Source of the DNA: Tissierellia bacterium
GTDB taxonomy: Bacteria > Bacillota_A > Clostridia > Tissierellales > Peptoniphilaceae
Reading direction: 5' to 3'
Assembly (NCBI GenBank): GCA_012728775.1
Contig: JAAYEN010000083.1
Span: 1 to 5,769 of the forward strand
Length of the DNA: 5,769 bases
Shown: positions 5,033 to 5,769 of the stretch, in pieces
Numbering within the stretch: position 1 is the stretch's first letter
How the letters are laid out: each line of letters begins with the position of its first letter
Position numbers and translations under genes: made by a program
The notes under the pieces: generated by a model
What the model was told of the DNA's origin: nothing
What the model saw: the letters and a program-made list of their open reading frames with translations, nothing else
The model's database searches: none

Positions 5033-5611
5033 ATGAAGGATAAACAAAAACGGATATTGATTATTATTTTATTTTATGCTGGAATATTCGGAATCTTTTT
5101 ATTAATTAAAAATCAAAAATCAAATATCAATTTAAATAATCAAATGGCTTTGACTCAAACTTTGGACACTATTGAGGAAGATGATAACCAAGAAGTGGAG
5201 TCAAAGGATATTTTTATTCACATAAGTGGAGAAATACATTATCCTGGTTTAGTTAAATTAACCCAAGGACAAAGATTATATGAAGCTATTGAAATTGCAG
5301 GGGGAATGACAGAAAAGGCTGATATTGATCAAATTAACTTATCACTTGTTCTTAATGATGAAGATAAAATCTATATACCCCAAAAAGGCGAAACTTCAGA
5401 TTTTCTAACCACAAATAAGACGTCATTAATTAATATAAACACTAGCTCAAAAGAAGAGTTAATGACCCTATCAGGAATAGGAGAAAAAACTGCTGAAAGT
5501 ATTATTGAGTTTAGGAGCAAGGAGAGATTTAAAAAAATAGAAGACTTGAAGAAGATTAATGGAATTGGTGAACAAAAATTCAACAATATTAAAGATCAAA
5601 TTACTATATGA
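5033..5611 (+). CDS. comEA: ComEA-family DNA-binding protein with SLBB and helix-hairpin-helix domains
   Basis: Encodes a 192-residue membrane-anchored DNA-binding protein. In the family, ComEA binds incoming DNA at the outer face of the membrane during natural transformation and passes it to the ComEC channel. A short basic N-terminus (MKDKQKR) is followed by one membrane segment (about 8-25). Then come a polar linker (26-58), an SLBB domain (about 59-117, with ISGEIHYPGLVKL and the ending IYIP) and a C-terminal helix-hairpin-helix unit (about 133-191) with two GIG turns (148-150, 177-179). This order is the Gram-positive ComEA layout. The ATG at 5033 follows GGGAG (5019-5023). No comEC follows in the window. 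Instead, a phosphorylase gene starts 11 bp after the stop. Competence itself is not shown by this gene alone. Confidence 0.92.
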   Translation: MKDKQKRILIIILFYAGIFGIFLLIKNQKSNINLNNQMALTQTLDTIEEDDNQEVESKDIFIHISGEIHYPGLVKLTQGQRLYEAIEIAGGMTEKADIDQINLSLVLNDEDKIYIPQKGETSDFLTTNKTSLININTSSKEELMTLSGIGEKTAESIIEFRSKERFKKIEDLKKINGIGEQKFNNIKDQITI

Positions 5612-5622
5612 GAGGTATATGA

Positions 5623-5769
5623 ATGTTTAACAAAGAATTATTTATTAACACATACAAATTGTCTTTGAAATTAAATTTTGGAAAGACAATTCAAGAAGCG
5701 AGCAATTTAGAAAAATATCATGCATTATCCGAAACGATTATGAGCAAGATTTCATCGGATTGGAATAAC
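5623..5769 (+). CDS. glgP: N-terminal fragment of probable glycogen/alpha-glucan phosphorylase (3' end outside window)
   Basis: Forty-nine codons are open from the ATG at 5623 to the window end. The ATG is 7 nt after AGAGG (5611-5615), which overlaps the comEA stop. An earlier ATG at 5619 meets a stop after three codons. The pattern ELFINTYKLSLKLNFGKTIQ, then EASNLEKYHALSETIMSKIS, then DW resembles the start of clostridial glycogen/starch phosphorylases, which begin with a helix, a 'YGK..EEA...EKY.AL' stretch and 'I...W'. Those enzymes release glucose-1-phosphate from alpha-glucans using a PLP cofactor. The catalytic and PLP-binding regions are outside the window, so the call rests on this short N-terminus. 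The close spacing suggests cotranscription with comEA. Confidence 0.62.
   Translation, partial: MFNKELFINTYKLSLKLNFGKTIQEASNLEKYHALSETIMSKISSDWNN

Noticed and set aside
1..5769. Mobile elements, CRISPR arrays, tRNA or rRNA genes
   Set aside because: No transposase or integrase-like frame, no spaced repeat series and no tRNA-like fold was seen; coding density is high throughout.

Overview
The window is a compact, AT-rich piece of a low-GC Gram-positive (Firmicutes) chromosome. All genes lie on the + strand. The organism is probably an anaerobe of the Clostridia/Tissierellia type. The reasons are a SCIFF-type radical SAM maturase end, a ribosomal protein L27 with a cleavable N-terminal extension next to its Prp protease, the order rplU-prp-rpmA-obgE-yhbY-nadD-yqeK-rsfS, strong AGGAGG ribosome binding sites and two TTG starts. 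The species cannot be named from the sequence alone.

Layout: (1) 1-267, the C-terminal end of a radical SAM/SPASM protein. (2) 268-392, a promoter and a probable L21 leader RNA. (3) 393-1330, rplU-prp-rpmA, tightly packed and closed by a strong intrinsic terminator (1343-1373). (4) 1393-1421, a new extended -10 promoter, then obgE, yhbY, nadD and yqeK (1446-4170), apparently one transcription unit with short gaps, and a nadD-yqeK overlap. (5) 4178-4227, a perfect-consensus promoter overlapped by a perfect 12-bp inverted repeat, then rsfS and ridA (4244-4965). (6) 4973-5018, two overlapping, mutually exclusive hairpins. (7) comEA (5033-5611) and the first 49 codons of a probable glycogen/alpha-glucan phosphorylase running off the end. 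No stretch over 300 bases lacks a gene.

How the genes fit together: most concern the ribosome. L21 and L27 are large-subunit proteins and Prp trims the L27 extension. ObgE and YhbY help assemble the large subunit, and RsfS blocks subunit joining when nutrients are scarce. NadD (NAD synthesis), YqeK (Ap4A hydrolysis) and RidA (enamine/imine clean-up) are housekeeping metabolic or damage-control functions that commonly sit near these genes. ComEA (DNA uptake) and the phosphorylase (glycogen use) belong to a separate block.

No new system of genes is apparent; every gene belongs to a recognised family. The least explained element is regulatory: the rsfS-ridA promoter, with an exact -35, an exact -10, a 17-bp spacer and an operator-like palindrome covering the -10 box and the expected start of transcription.
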